The notes under the pieces are model-generated. The model was not told the DNA's origin and made no database searches. It saw nothing but the letters and a program-made list of their open reading frames with translations. Shown one piece after another: positions 35,664 to 44,563 of a stretch of 64,000 nt of DNA. Within the stretch, counting starts at the first letter, position 1. Each line of letters begins with the position of its first letter. The stretch is from positions 3,100,001 through 3,164,000 of the forward strand of contig NZ_CP085301.1 of the NCBI RefSeq assembly GCF_020700235.1. Direction: 5' to 3'. The translations under genes and the position numbers were made by a program. The stretch comes from Haladaptatus pallidirubidus (lineage in GTDB: Archaea > Halobacteriota > Halobacteria > Halobacteriales > Haladaptataceae).

Positions 35664-35960
35664 CTATTCCACACTGCGAATCGTAAACGTCGGTTCGTCG
35701 ATGGCCTCACTCTTGCACTCTGGGCAGCGCGAGGGGCGGTTGGCCGGGTCGTCGAATCGGTCGAATCCACAGTCACGGCATTCGGGCGGCGCGACGAGCA
35801 GTCGTTCGTTGCCCGATTCGACCGACCGGGAGATGTGTTTGGCGTGTCGAAGCGCCGACCCGGGCGTGATGTCGAACTCCACCGCGAGGGTGCTCGGCGA
35901 GGCGGGAGTTTCCCTGAGAAAGTCTGCAATCTGCTCCCGCGTCGTTTCGTCCTCGGTCAT
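35664..35960 (-). CDS. HTH transcriptional regulator with C-terminal zinc ribbon
   Basis: 98 residues. A helix-turn-helix (REQIADFLRETPASPSTLAV, EFDITPGSALRHAKHISRSV) is followed by a CX2C...CX2C zinc ribbon (Cys61, 64, 79, 82: CRDCGFDRF, SRCPECKS). This arrangement is a common haloarchaeal regulator type. ATG 35960 (MTEDETTREQ) is chosen; the longer frame would add a basic stretch that overlaps the promoter. It is divergent from the sensor-regulator gene at 36086. Confidence 0.85.
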   Translation of the reverse strand: MTEDETTREQIADFLRETPASPSTLAVEFDITPGSALRHAKHISRSVESGNERLLVAPPECRDCGFDRFDDPANRPSRCPECKSEAIDEPTFTIRSVE

Positions 35961-36085
35961 ATCTTGCGGGTGGCGTCGCTCGGTCAAATTTCTATCGCGA
36001 CGAAGCTGACGGCGTAAAGTATTTTCCCACTGTCGCACATGGCTAACCTACGACGGGGGAGCGTACCGAGATATCCGACGAAACC

Positions 36086-38044
36086 ATGTTACGTAACCAA
36101 ACCGTCCTTTTCGTTGAACACGAGACGGATTTCGCGCAGGCGTTTGCCCGCGCGTGCGACGACCTGACCGTCTACGTCGAATCGTCGCCATCGGAGTGTC
36201 TCGCCCGCCTCGAAACCAGCGCGGTGGACTGCATTGTCAGTAACTACGACCTGCCGAAAGACGACGGTCTTTCCCTCCTCGAATCGGTGCGCGACGACTA
36301 TCCGAACCTTCCGTTCGTCCTGTTCACGGGCGCAGGCAGCGAACACGTCGCCAGCGAGGCGATTTCGGCTGGCGTGAGCGACTACCTCCCCGAAACCGCC
36401 GTGGACGGAACGGACGACCTCAGGACGACCATCGAGAATGCTATTGACAACCATCTTGGCGGGCGTGGGGAAAGCCGAATCGAGGCGCTCACAACCGCGT
36501 TTCCGGACGTTGCGTTTCTCCTCAACGACAGAGGCCGGTACTGTGAACTGCTCGTTGGTCCGAACACGGAAAGTCTGGCCGCCAGTTCTCCGACGAATCT
36601 GGTCGGAAGACGACTTCACGACGTGTTCCCCGAGGAGAAGGCGGACAGATTTTTGGCGCAGATTCATCGGACGCTCGACTCCGGACGCATCGAAACCATG
36701 GAGTATCCGCTGACGGTCGAACGGGGAGAACGGTGGTTCGAAGCGCGAACGACGCCGCTCGGAGCGAACATCAACGGGCGGGAAGCCGTCGTCTGGGTCG
36801 CCCGCGACGTAACCGACCGTCGAGAGCGCGAACATAAACTGGCCCAACAGCACGAGGAGCTAGAGACGTTAAACCAGATTCACCGTGTGATTCAGGAGGT
36901 TATTCACGAACTCGTTCACGCCGCAACCCGGGACGACATCGAGCAGTTAGTCTGCGAGCGACTGGTCGATTCGGGACTGTACGAACTCGCGTGGACCGAC
37001 GAAAGCGAAGTGAGTCGGAAAGGAGTCACACCCCGAACCCGCGCCGGAGGAATCGACGGTTATCTCGACACGCTCGTCGACTTCGGGACGGCAATCGGCG
37101 ATGACCCGGCGGACATAGCCATGCGGACCGGCGAACTGCAGGTCATTCGAGATGTCAGTGAGACGGATAAACTTCCGCCTGCGGTCTGTCAAGAAGCACT
37201 CGACCGCGGCGTCGAATCCGGCATATCGATTCCGATTTCGTACGGGAATACGGTGTACGGCACGCTGTCTCTCGTTTCGACGCGGTCCGGCGTGCTGGGA
37301 AAGCGAGCGCAGGCCGCACTCGAGACCCTCGGCGACACCATTGGATTCGCAATCAACGCCGCGAAAAACAAGAAGATACTGCTGTCGGACAGCGCCGTCG
37401 AACTCGAATTTCAGGTGGCAGACCCGAGGGAGGTGTTTTTAATCGTCTCCCGCGAGTTGGACTGTCGCTGTTATCTTCACGGGTTGGTTCCGGCCTCGGA
37501 CGGAAAACTGCTCCACTACGTTCGAATCGACGACGCTTCGCCGAAGCGCGTCGAGGAGATGATCTCCGACGCGGAGCAGGTCGAGGAGTGCCGACTCATC
37601 GACAGCGACGACGCCGGATTCGTCCTCGAAACCATCATGGCCGAATCGACGGTCAAGAAACTGGTCGAGGCCGGTGCCGCCGTCCAGTCCGCGATTGCGG
37701 ATTCGGGCGAAGTGACCCTCGTTGCGGAAGTGCCACACGACACCGATGTTCGACAGGTCGTGGACACCTTCCAGTCGGCCTACCCGGACTCGCAGTTGGT
37801 CGGCAAGCGCACGGTGGGTCGGGGTACGCAAACCGCGCGTGAGTTCCGCCAGTCGTTGACCGAGCGACTCACCGACAGACAGGAGACGGCGCTCCGAACG
37901 GCGTACTTCGCGGGATACTACGATTGGCCGCGAGGAAGCACCGCCGAGGAAGTCGCCGGGTCACTCGATATTACGTCGCCGACGCTCCACTACCATCTCC
38001 GGAAGGCGCAGAACGAACTCCTCTCGGCGTTCATCGACGGATAG
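36086..38044 (+). CDS. Bat/HTH-10 type sensor regulator: degenerate receiver, PAS, GAF, HTH-10
   Basis: 652 residues. Order: receiver-like domain (1-120), PAS (about 130-245, ending AVVWVARDVTDRREREHKLA), GAF (about 280-420), bacterio-opsin activator region (about 425-580), C-terminal HTH-10 (LTDRQETALRTAYFAGYYDW, PRGSTAEEVAGSLDITSPTL, HYHLRKAQNELLSAF). The receiver lacks the phosphoacceptor: Asn53 replaces Asp, Glu11-His12 replace the acidic pair, and Glu103 the Lys. It is thus probably a phosphorylation-independent sensor that binds DNA. The ligand and targets are unknown. Confidence 0.9.
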   Translation: MLRNQTVLFVEHETDFAQAFARACDDLTVYVESSPSECLARLETSAVDCIVSNYDLPKDDGLSLLESVRDDYPNLPFVLFTGAGSEHVASEAISAGVSDYLPETAVDGTDDLRTTIENAIDNHLGGRGESRIEALTTAFPDVAFLLNDRGRYCELLVGPNTESLAASSPTNLVGRRLHDVFPEEKADRFLAQIHRTLDSGRIETMEYPLTVERGERWFEARTTPLGANINGREAVVWVARDVTDRREREHKLAQQHEELETLNQIHRVIQEVIHELVHAATRDDIEQLVCERLVDSGLYELAWTDESEVSRKGVTPRTRAGGIDGYLDTLVDFGTAIGDDPADIAMRTGELQVIRDVSETDKLPPAVCQEALDRGVESGISIPISYGNTVYGTLSLVSTRSGVLGKRAQAALETLGDTIGFAINAAKNKKILLSDSAVELEFQVADPREVFLIVSRELDCRCYLHGLVPASDGKLLHYVRIDDASPKRVEEMISDAEQVEECRLIDSDDAGFVLETIMAESTVKKLVEAGAAVQSAIADSGEVTLVAEVPHDTDVRQVVDTFQSAYPDSQLVGKRTVGRGTQTAREFRQSLTERLTDRQETALRTAYFAGYYDWPRGSTAEEVAGSLDITSPTLHYHLRKAQNELLSAFIDG

Positions 38045-38072
38045 CTTCGTTCTGTCGCTGTTTTGCAGTTGG

Positions 38073-38146
38073 GGGCTCTGTTGAAAGCCTCAGCGTGTGA
38101 TAGGAATGGCGTGCTGAAGACAGAGCACGGGTCTATCACCGTACTG
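38073..38146 (+). mobile_element. Degenerate IS-like left end
   Basis: gggctctgttgaaagcctca followed by tgctgaagacagagcacggg and tctatca. An inverted, diverged copy is at 39640-39727. Both lack a transposase frame. Together they frame the 5'-nucleotidase gene. Confidence 0.45.
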
Positions 38147-38285
38147 AGCGACTCCGGACTGCGACGGATTTTTGATTGGTAATATCTGAATCCGTACGCG
38201 ACCACTGCGGTCACTGATCGTCCCGGAATACGTGCTCGTCTGAACTCGAACGTTAAAGGCCCCGCGGCCACCACAAAGTGATAGT

Positions 38286-39560
38286 ATGCCGACGCTCCTC
38301 CACTACTCTGACGTTGAGAACGCTTTCGACCGCCCTGAGCGGGCCGCAAGGCTCGCGGCCGCCCTCCAGACGCCTGCCGACGCCGTCGTCGTCGGGTCCG
38401 GTGATGTTCTCGCCCCCGGTGCCCTCGCGAACGAACACGAGGGGCGCCACGCACTCCCGTTTTTCGAAGCCGTCAGGCCAGCCGCAGAGACGTTCGGCAA
38501 CCACGACTTTGACTTCGGTACTGACGGCCTCCAAACCATCGTTGAGGGATCGCCCCAGCCGTGGGTGTCAGCGAACGTCACGCTCCCCGACGTTGACGTC
38601 CCGCAGTCGGTCGTCGTCGAACGCAACGACGAGCGCATCGGCGTCACCGGTGTCACCGCACCGGACGCTGTCGGCGACTGGCTGGACGGCGTTAGATCCA
38701 CCGACCCTGTTGACGCAGCACAACGGATGACCGACCGCCTCCAAAGGGACTGCGGCCTCGTGGTTCTCCTCGCGCACGTCGGCGACGAGACGGTAACCGC
38801 CCTCGCTCGGGAGACCGCGGCCAACGTAGTGTGTGCCGGCCACGTCCACTCCGAGCGCGTCGACCACGTGGACGACACCTGCATCGTCCGGCCAGGAGCC
38901 AACGGTCGGGTTGTCAACGCCGTCGATCTCGATACCATGGAGGTGGCCTCCCGCCACGTCCCTGACTGGGAACCCGACACGACGGTCGGCGACCAGATCC
39001 GCACCCTCCGGGAAGGCACCGGCCTCGACGATGTCGTCACCCACGTCGAAACGCCCATCCCACGGTGCAGGAAAACCCGCTACGACGGCACTTCGCGAGT
39101 CGCTGGGTTCGTCGCCGCCGCGACCCGGTGGGCGGTCGACGCTGACGTCGGCGTCGTCGATTCTGGCGGCGTCCGTGACGGCCCGCCGCTGACTGGCGAT
39201 GTCACCGTCGGCGAAGTACGCGGCCTCTATCCCTTTGAGGCACCCGTCACAGTCCTCGAACTCGACGGCTCTCAGCTCTGGGCGTTAGCAGACTCCGCCA
39301 TCCGCCCCGACGAATACCCCGACAACCCCGTTTGGGCTTATTTCGACGGCCTGACTGTGGACTGGTCCACGGACGGTCTCCAGGAAGTCACAACACAAGA
39401 CGGCTCACTTGTTGCTGACAAGCAGTACACTGTCGCCACCTCGGCCTACGTCGCCGGCAGCGGGACATTCGAGGGAGTCGCCAATGCTTCGACCAACGAC
39501 GACGGCCCTCTCCACCCGGACGCCCTCATCGCGTACGCTCGCGAGGAGGGCATCGAATGA
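38286..39560 (+). CDS. 5'-nucleotidase/UshA-type metallophosphoesterase, cytoplasmic
   Basis: 424 residues, two domains. N-terminal calcineurin-like phosphoesterase with LLHYSDVENAFD, GSGDVLAPG, FGNHDFDFG, LLAHVGDE and CAGHVHSE as the dimetal motifs. The C-terminal 5'-nucleotidase domain has VVDSGGVRDG, GDVTVGEVRGLYPFEAPVTV and VATSAYVAGSG. There is no signal peptide, so it acts inside the cell on nucleotides or related phosphates. Codon style differs from neighbours (Arg mainly CGC/CGG, little CGA or GGA), and it sits between inverted IS-like ends, suggesting lateral origin. Confidence 0.88.
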   Translation: MPTLLHYSDVENAFDRPERAARLAAALQTPADAVVVGSGDVLAPGALANEHEGRHALPFFEAVRPAAETFGNHDFDFGTDGLQTIVEGSPQPWVSANVTLPDVDVPQSVVVERNDERIGVTGVTAPDAVGDWLDGVRSTDPVDAAQRMTDRLQRDCGLVVLLAHVGDETVTALARETAANVVCAGHVHSERVDHVDDTCIVRPGANGRVVNAVDLDTMEVASRHVPDWEPDTTVGDQIRTLREGTGLDDVVTHVETPIPRCRKTRYDGTSRVAGFVAAATRWAVDADVGVVDSGGVRDGPPLTGDVTVGEVRGLYPFEAPVTVLELDGSQLWALADSAIRPDEYPDNPVWAYFDGLTVDWSTDGLQEVTTQDGSLVADKQYTVATSAYVAGSGTFEGVANASTNDDGPLHPDALIAYAREEGIE

Positions 39561-39639
39561 CGGTTCCACTAACGTGATCCATCAGATAGTTCCGCTGCCC
39601 TGATTGATGGCGGAGGACAGAGTAACCCTGAATGGTATG

Positions 39640-39727
39640 CACTGTTGGTCTACTCACTGACACACGCGTTCCCTATTCAGCATGGCCTCCTCAAATACTC
39701 ACTTGTTGTCGATTTCAACAGGCCCGG
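39640..39727 (-). mobile_element. Degenerate IS-like right end (inverted)
   Basis: Read on the minus strand: cgggcctgttgaaa at the tip, then tgctgaatagggaacgcg and tgtgtca. It matches the left end at 38073-38146 in the same order. The rest of the 39561-39908 gap holds no gene. Confidence 0.45.
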
Positions 39728-39908
39728 TTGGGGGTGTTCGGCTTTCGCCATCTACGTTCGCTGATTCGAACCTGAATTCCACGGTCAAACTGAGCCAAAT
39801 CAGTATCGAACCGACTGATTTTCACACCGAACCGATACGGAGGGAAATACATCACTCGTCGGCACTGCAATGAAAAAGGACTTAGGGTGCGGGAGTGACG
39901 CTCCACCC

Positions 39909-40886
39909 ATGAAAGCCGTCGTCCTCGCGGGCGGATACGCGACGCGCCTGTGGCCCATCACGAAACATCGGCCGAAAATGTTTCTCCCCATTGGTGAGAC
40001 AACGGTCATCGACCGCATTTTCGCTGACCTCGAAGCCGACGACCGTATCGACACGGTGTACGTCAGTACGAACGAGCGATTCGCGGACGAGTTCCGCGCG
40101 CACCTCGACGAAAGCGAATTCGAAAAGCCGAAACTGAGCGTCGAAGACACCTCCGAAGAAGACGAGAAGTTCGGTGTCGTCGGCGCACTGGCTCAACTGG
40201 TCGAACGCGAAGAGGTCGATGACGACATGGTCGTCATCGCCGGAGACAACCTCATCAGTTTCGACGTCGGCGAATTCGTCGATTTCTTCGAGGAGAAGGA
40301 ATCGCCGATTCTGGCCGCCTACGACGTTGGGAGCAGGGAGCGCGCGAAATCCTACGGTCTCGTGGAACTGGACAATGACCGCGTCGTCGATTTCCAAGAG
40401 AAACCCGACGACCCCAACTCGACGTTGGTTTCCATCGCCTGCTACGCCTTCACGCAGGACAACCTTCCGCTCCTTCGGAAGTATCTCAAAGATGGCAACA
40501 ATCCGGACGAACCCGGCTGGTTCGTCCAGTGGTTGCAGGCCCAAGAACCGGTGTACGCCTTCTCCTTCGAGGAGGCGTGGTTCGACATCGGCACGCCGGA
40601 AAGCTACCTCAACGCGGTGTCGTGGTATCTGGACGGGGATTCCTACGTCGCCGACAGCGCGACGCTCGAAAACGCCGAAGTCGGTGAAAACGTGCACGTG
40701 ATGGACGGCGTGACGCTCGAAAACGCCAGTCTCGACAACGCCATCATCTTCTCGAACGCGACGGTTCGGGACTGCGACGTGCGCGATTCCATCATCGACG
40801 AGAAGACGCATATCGAGAACATGGATCTCGCAGGCGCACTCATCGGCGCGCACACCCAGATTACGAACGGGTCGCGCGACGAGTAA
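39909..40886 (+). CDS. Sugar-1-phosphate nucleotidyltransferase (RmlA/GlmU-like)
   Basis: 325 residues. The nucleotidyltransferase signature is VLAGGYATRLWPITKHRPK, then MVVIAGDNLISFD (metal-binding Asp) and FQEKP. Residues about 245-325 form hexapeptide-like beta-helix turns (SATLENAEVGENVHVMDGVT) that support oligomers or a fused acetyl-transferase-like function. It activates a hexose phosphate as UDP- or dTDP-sugar for surface glycans (compare AglF). The exact sugar is unknown. ATG 39909 follows a short AT-rich segment. Confidence 0.85.
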   Translation: MKAVVLAGGYATRLWPITKHRPKMFLPIGETTVIDRIFADLEADDRIDTVYVSTNERFADEFRAHLDESEFEKPKLSVEDTSEEDEKFGVVGALAQLVEREEVDDDMVVIAGDNLISFDVGEFVDFFEEKESPILAAYDVGSRERAKSYGLVELDNDRVVDFQEKPDDPNSTLVSIACYAFTQDNLPLLRKYLKDGNNPDEPGWFVQWLQAQEPVYAFSFEEAWFDIGTPESYLNAVSWYLDGDSYVADSATLENAEVGENVHVMDGVTLENASLDNAIIFSNATVRDCDVRDSIIDEKTHIENMDLAGALIGAHTQITNGSRDE

Positions 40887-41380
40887 CGCCGAATTCCGTT
40901 GTAGAACTCGCTGGTGAGTCGCATCGACGTTCGTCCAACTGCCCCACCGTCCATACGATTTATTGTCTGCACAGTCATGTGAACGGGAATCCTATCTGAA
41001 GCGCATGAGCCAAACCAAGGCTGTCGATCAGACGAGTCAGACGGAGACGGAAGACGATATCGGAACGAAACTCTTCGAACTCGTTGTTGGCCCTCATCGC
41101 CGCGGGAATCGAAGCGGTTCGTGAATACCGAACTGCGAAACGAACCGCCGAGTGAACTGACGGCATTGGTCGGTCGTTTCCGAGGTTACTGCTCCACGCT
41201 ATCGAGCAGGTGGTGTTCGAGGAACGCACCTTCCCTTTCGGCGACCTCTTCGAAGAGGTCGCCGAAGAACGCCCCGAAGTGGTCGGTGTCGTGCTTCGCT
41301 CTCCCGAACTTTCGTTCACGCTGTTTACGAAGACATCAAAACCCCCGCTAACTCACGCTGTTCGTTCGCAGAAAGAACAC
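40887..41380. other. 494-base gap containing one broken small gene and no other clear gene
   Basis: Apart from the frameshifted peptide at 41005-41155, the plus frame from about 41156 reads LLLHAIEQVVFEERTFPFGD, LFEEVAEERPEVVGVVLR, which looks partly protein-like but has no start and runs into antisense of the next gene. It could be a remnant. Confidence 0.35.
41005..41155 (+). pseudogene. Small frameshifted gene (about 49 residues if repaired)
   Basis: From ATG 41005 the frame reads MSQTKAVDQTSQTETEDDIG, TKLFELVV and then leaves coding character and stops. One base shift near 41072 (removing one G in gttgttggccc) gives ALIAAGIEAVREYRTAKRTAE followed by TGA 41153. The repaired peptide is a polar N-terminus plus a long amphipathic helix. 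It is either a pseudogene, a sequencing error or, less likely, a programmed frameshift. Confidence 0.45.
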
Positions 41381-42085
41381 TCACCCCAATTTGGCATCCG
41401 AAATACGAATTCGTCCTCGATTGTCGTTCCATTCGATGTCGTACTCCAACTCGATTGGTCGTTCCATGTGTGGAGCGTCGGTCACAAACGTCTCGAACTC
41501 GCCGCCCTCCCCCAAAATATGAACGCCGTACTCGTCGTTGAGCTCTTCAAGTTCGTCCAGTGCTTCCTTATCCAGCGTCCGACCGAGCCACGATTCGTCC
41601 AAGCCGTAGGCCGCGACTTGGATTATTTTGATTTCGAACCCGGCGTCGATCATCGCGTCGCCGAGTTCGCGGGGGTCTTCCTGCCAAAGGGGGGCGAACA
41701 GGTCGATGTCGAGGCGGTCGCAGAGGGCTTGAATCCGGTTAGTCTGGAACTCGCTTTCGACCGCGCCCGCGGTGACGCCCGCCAAATCGAGGTCGAGTTC
41801 GCGGAGCGCGATTTCCAGTGTCTCGGTTTCCTTGTCGCCCTGCTCTCCGGCGTCCTTCGCGGATTCGGCGTCGAAGTCGCCGTCGACGTTCACGAGCTGG
41901 ATGCCGATGCTTTCGGCGACCAGCGTGGCCAATGTGGTCGCCGGAACGTGGTACATGTACGAGTCGCCCGCCGGATGGACGGTGAGCAGTCGCTCGACGT
42001 TCAGACCGTCTTCGAGCGCGCGGTAGAGCGCCCACGAGGAATCCTTCCCGCCGGAAAAGAGACTGACCCACGCCTGCTGGTTCAT
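41381..42085 (-). CDS. dph6: Diphthine--ammonia ligase
   Basis: 234 residues, ATP-pyrophosphatase (adenine alpha-hydrolase) fold: SLFSGGKDSSWALYRALEDG (residues 8-27) is the PP-loop. AGVTAGAVESEFQTNRIQAL and LFAPLWQEDPRELGDAMIDA are the hallmarks of Dph6/MJ0570. It amidates diphthine to diphthamide on elongation factor 2. Last gene of the long minus-strand run, 37 bases after the DUF373 gene. Confidence 0.92.
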   Translation of the reverse strand: MNQQAWVSLFSGGKDSSWALYRALEDGLNVERLLTVHPAGDSYMYHVPATTLATLVAESIGIQLVNVDGDFDAESAKDAGEQGDKETETLEIALRELDLDLAGVTAGAVESEFQTNRIQALCDRLDIDLFAPLWQEDPRELGDAMIDAGFEIKIIQVAAYGLDESWLGRTLDKEALDELEELNDEYGVHILGEGGEFETFVTDAPHMERPIELEYDIEWNDNRGRIRISDAKLG

Positions 42086-42122
42086 GGTCTGGGTTGCGAG
42101 CGCGGGAATAAATGGCCCACGG

Positions 42123-43262
42123 TTACTCGGCGATTTCTTCCCCGAACGTCGTCCCGCTCACGTAGGACGCCACGCGCACGCCCAGCAGACTGACGAAGAC
42201 ACCGAGGAAGACGTACACCGCCAGTCGCGTGCCGGGGTCGAGAGTGAACTGGGAAACCGTCGTCTGACCGACCGAAATCTCGGGGACGACGACCGGCCCG
42301 ATTTTGCCGTCTCGCTGGAGGAAGTACGCGGAAAAACCGCGAACGACCAGTCCGACCGCCAGCACGCCGAACGGGAGGTTGAGGTAGGAGTTTCGAAGTC
42401 GGTCGTTGCGAATCGCCTCGTCCAGCAGTCGCCCCATGCTCGCGGTGAGGGCGGCGACTGCGAGCCACGGCACGCTCTCGAACGTGAACGCCATGGCGGT
42501 GATGAGGATGCTTTCGGTGGGTTCCAACGGCGCGGCGCGGAGCGCTCCGGCGAAGACGCCGATGAGCGACAGCCCCAACGCGACGACGTACGTAACGATA
42601 GAAACCCGACCGGAGTACAGCGCATCGCGGGCCTCGGCAGGCAAATCGCGGAAGTAGTCGCCGATGGCGAGGCCCTTGTAGAGGACGAACAGGCCGATAA
42701 CCGCGGTGATGGTCGAGGTGGCCATGGCGAGTCCCAACCGCAGGAGGAGCACCGGGAACGCGATGAGCGCGATGCCGGTCGGGACGAGGACGGTTTGGCG
42801 TAGTTCCTCGTCCGCGAGGAACTGCTTCAACAGGTAGTAGGTGGATTCGATGTCGCGGGCCTGCCGGACGACGACGCGGTCGACCGCATCGACCCGGACG
42901 CGACTCTCTACGATGGGAACCAACCGCTCGTCCTCCGCGCTGTCGATGACGATGATGGCCGAGTCTGGGTCGTGTTTCGCCACGAGTTCGTCCATCTGCG
43001 CGGCGACGGCGCGGTCTGCGCCCACCCGCGTTTCGGCGGTGCCGGAGATGACCGCGACTATCGTCTCCTCGTTGCCGTCGCGGAGGTCGCGGGCCACGCG
43101 GAGGGTTTCGAGTAGACAGTTGACACTCGAATCCTCCGGGTCGGCGAGTCCGACATCGGTGACGAGCGAGCGAACCGCCTCCCACCCGGCGACTGGCATC
43201 TCCAGTCCGGTCTTGCGCCCGATGTCGTTGTTTCTATCGACGCACACCACCAGCGTACTCAT
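42123..43262 (-). CDS. DUF373 family membrane protein
   Basis: 379 residues. An N-terminal cytosolic domain (MSTLVVCVDRNNDIGRKTGL, to about 150) is followed by about six membrane helices (TVLVPTGIALIAFPVLLLRL and others). The N-domain has an alternating beta/alpha pattern and VDRxxDIG motif, and the protein is archaea-specific with no known function. ATG 43262 (MSTLVV) is used; the longer frame adds MRYR. Gap of 66 bases from the DHH gene stop. Confidence 0.88.
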   Translation of the reverse strand: MSTLVVCVDRNNDIGRKTGLEMPVAGWEAVRSLVTDVGLADPEDSSVNCLLETLRVARDLRDGNEETIVAVISGTAETRVGADRAVAAQMDELVAKHDPDSAIIVIDSAEDERLVPIVESRVRVDAVDRVVVRQARDIESTYYLLKQFLADEELRQTVLVPTGIALIAFPVLLLRLGLAMATSTITAVIGLFVLYKGLAIGDYFRDLPAEARDALYSGRVSIVTYVVALGLSLIGVFAGALRAAPLEPTESILITAMAFTFESVPWLAVAALTASMGRLLDEAIRNDRLRNSYLNLPFGVLAVGLVVRGFSAYFLQRDGKIGPVVVPEISVGQTTVSQFTLDPGTRLAVYVFLGVFVSLLGVRVASYVSGTTFGEEIAE

Positions 43263-43328
43263 TCGGTATCTCATCCCAGACGGGCAAGGGATAAAAAGGT
43301 CTTCTTTATGCCAACTGGTTGTCGTTCG

Positions 43329-44510
43329 TCAGACGTTTCCGTTGAGCGCGTCGAAAATCCCGTCCGTAAACTCCCGATTCGTCCACAGACCGACTTCCAT
43401 CCCGCCAGCGACGGCCGCCGATTCGACGGGTATCTGCCCGCCACCCATGCGTGCGTGCCCGCCGGCGTCCGCTCCTGGAATCTCCGACACGGCGGACTGC
43501 AGGGATTTCCCCATGTGGACGCGGTCGTCGTGCGAACGTCCCGAAACGTGGATCGTGTCTTCTTTCTGACCGTAGATGACGACCGCCGTCACCCCTTCGA
43601 GATGCATCAGTTCGTCCGCGGCCTGCGGAATGGCGTCCACGTTCGACAGTTTTCCGACGTTACAGACCGCGAACGAGCCGCGAACTTCGCGCTCCGTGAT
43701 GGCCCGCGATTTAATTTCGAGGACTTCGGCGCTTACCTGTGGATTTGCGATTCTGTCGAGGCGGTGTTCATCCACACCCGGATACAGATACGCGCAGGCG
43801 GAAAATTCCGCCTCGGAGCAGCCGTTCGTGAGGTGTTTAGTGTCGGACTGAATTCCGTACAGCAGCCCGGTTGCGACGTCGGTCGGCAGGACGAACCCGT
43901 CTTCGGGCGGAATTTCGTCCGGCCCGACGGGGGTCGCGCCGAGTTCGTCGAAATACTCCGCCACGATGGTCGAACACGCGCCGTAGTTCGTCCGCTTGTC
44001 GGTGAACACCTCGCCCGTCCCGTTGCCGGGATGGTGGTCGATGACGGCGTACGGTTCGATTCGTTCGGCCCCGTCGAATCCGCGAGGGGTGTTGTGGTCG
44101 ACGAGGACGATGGTCGAAGAAGCGAGGTCGGTTACGTGTTTGACGCGAGTGAGTTCGAGGTCGAGAATCGTTCGAAACGCACGATTTTCCTGATGTCGTA
44201 TCTGGCCGGAGTACTGCAATGTCACGTCCGTTTCGACCGTTTCGGCGAGATACGCGACGGCGATTGCACAGGCCATCGCGTCCGGGTCGGGGTTCGGGTG
44301 CATCAGGACGACGATTTCGTCCCGTTTCGCCAGCGCCCGCTTGAGTCTGGCCCCCATCGGCCGCCGAATCCAGCGAACGACCAGCCAAAGCGACAGCGCA
44401 AGCACGCCTGCCCCCAGCGCCGCACCGACGACGAGCATCGTATTCTCGGAGCTATAGACCTGCGCCGTCCGAAATAGCCCCTGAGCCGACTGGTCGGCCG
44501 GAAACTCCAT
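43329..44510 (-). CDS. Membrane-anchored DHH/DHHA1 phosphoesterase
   Basis: 393 residues. One N-terminal membrane helix (MLVVGAALGAGVLALSLWLV, about 25-45), then a DHH domain with VLMHPNPDPDAMACAI, IVLVDHN and AVIDHHPGNGTG as metal motifs and a DHHA1 substrate domain with GGHARMGGGQIPV. The family cleaves cyclic dinucleotides, nanoRNA or pAp; the membrane anchor recalls c-di-AMP phosphodiesterases (GdpP) although PAS/GGDEF parts are missing. Context: DUF373 and SDR genes on the same strand. Confidence 0.9.
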   Translation of the reverse strand: MEFPADQSAQGLFRTAQVYSSENTMLVVGAALGAGVLALSLWLVVRWIRRPMGARLKRALAKRDEIVVLMHPNPDPDAMACAIAVAYLAETVETDVTLQYSGQIRHQENRAFRTILDLELTRVKHVTDLASSTIVLVDHNTPRGFDGAERIEPYAVIDHHPGNGTGEVFTDKRTNYGACSTIVAEYFDELGATPVGPDEIPPEDGFVLPTDVATGLLYGIQSDTKHLTNGCSEAEFSACAYLYPGVDEHRLDRIANPQVSAEVLEIKSRAITEREVRGSFAVCNVGKLSNVDAIPQAADELMHLEGVTAVVIYGQKEDTIHVSGRSHDDRVHMGKSLQSAVSEIPGADAGGHARMGGGQIPVESAAVAGGMEVGLWTNREFTDGIFDALNGNV

Positions 44511-44563
44511 ACTCCGAATTGTCGATATGTGGCGACAAGAACTTTTCCCAACGGTAACAGATG

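Noticed and set aside
39682..39873. 63-residue plus-strand frame
   Set aside because: Neutral, Ser/Thr-rich text overlapping the IS-like end; no ribosome site or TATA; not protein-like for this organism.
41210..42193. Long plus-strand frame of 327 residues
   Set aside because: Most of it is antisense to dph6, which has a complete PP-loop enzyme sequence. The first part has no credible start.
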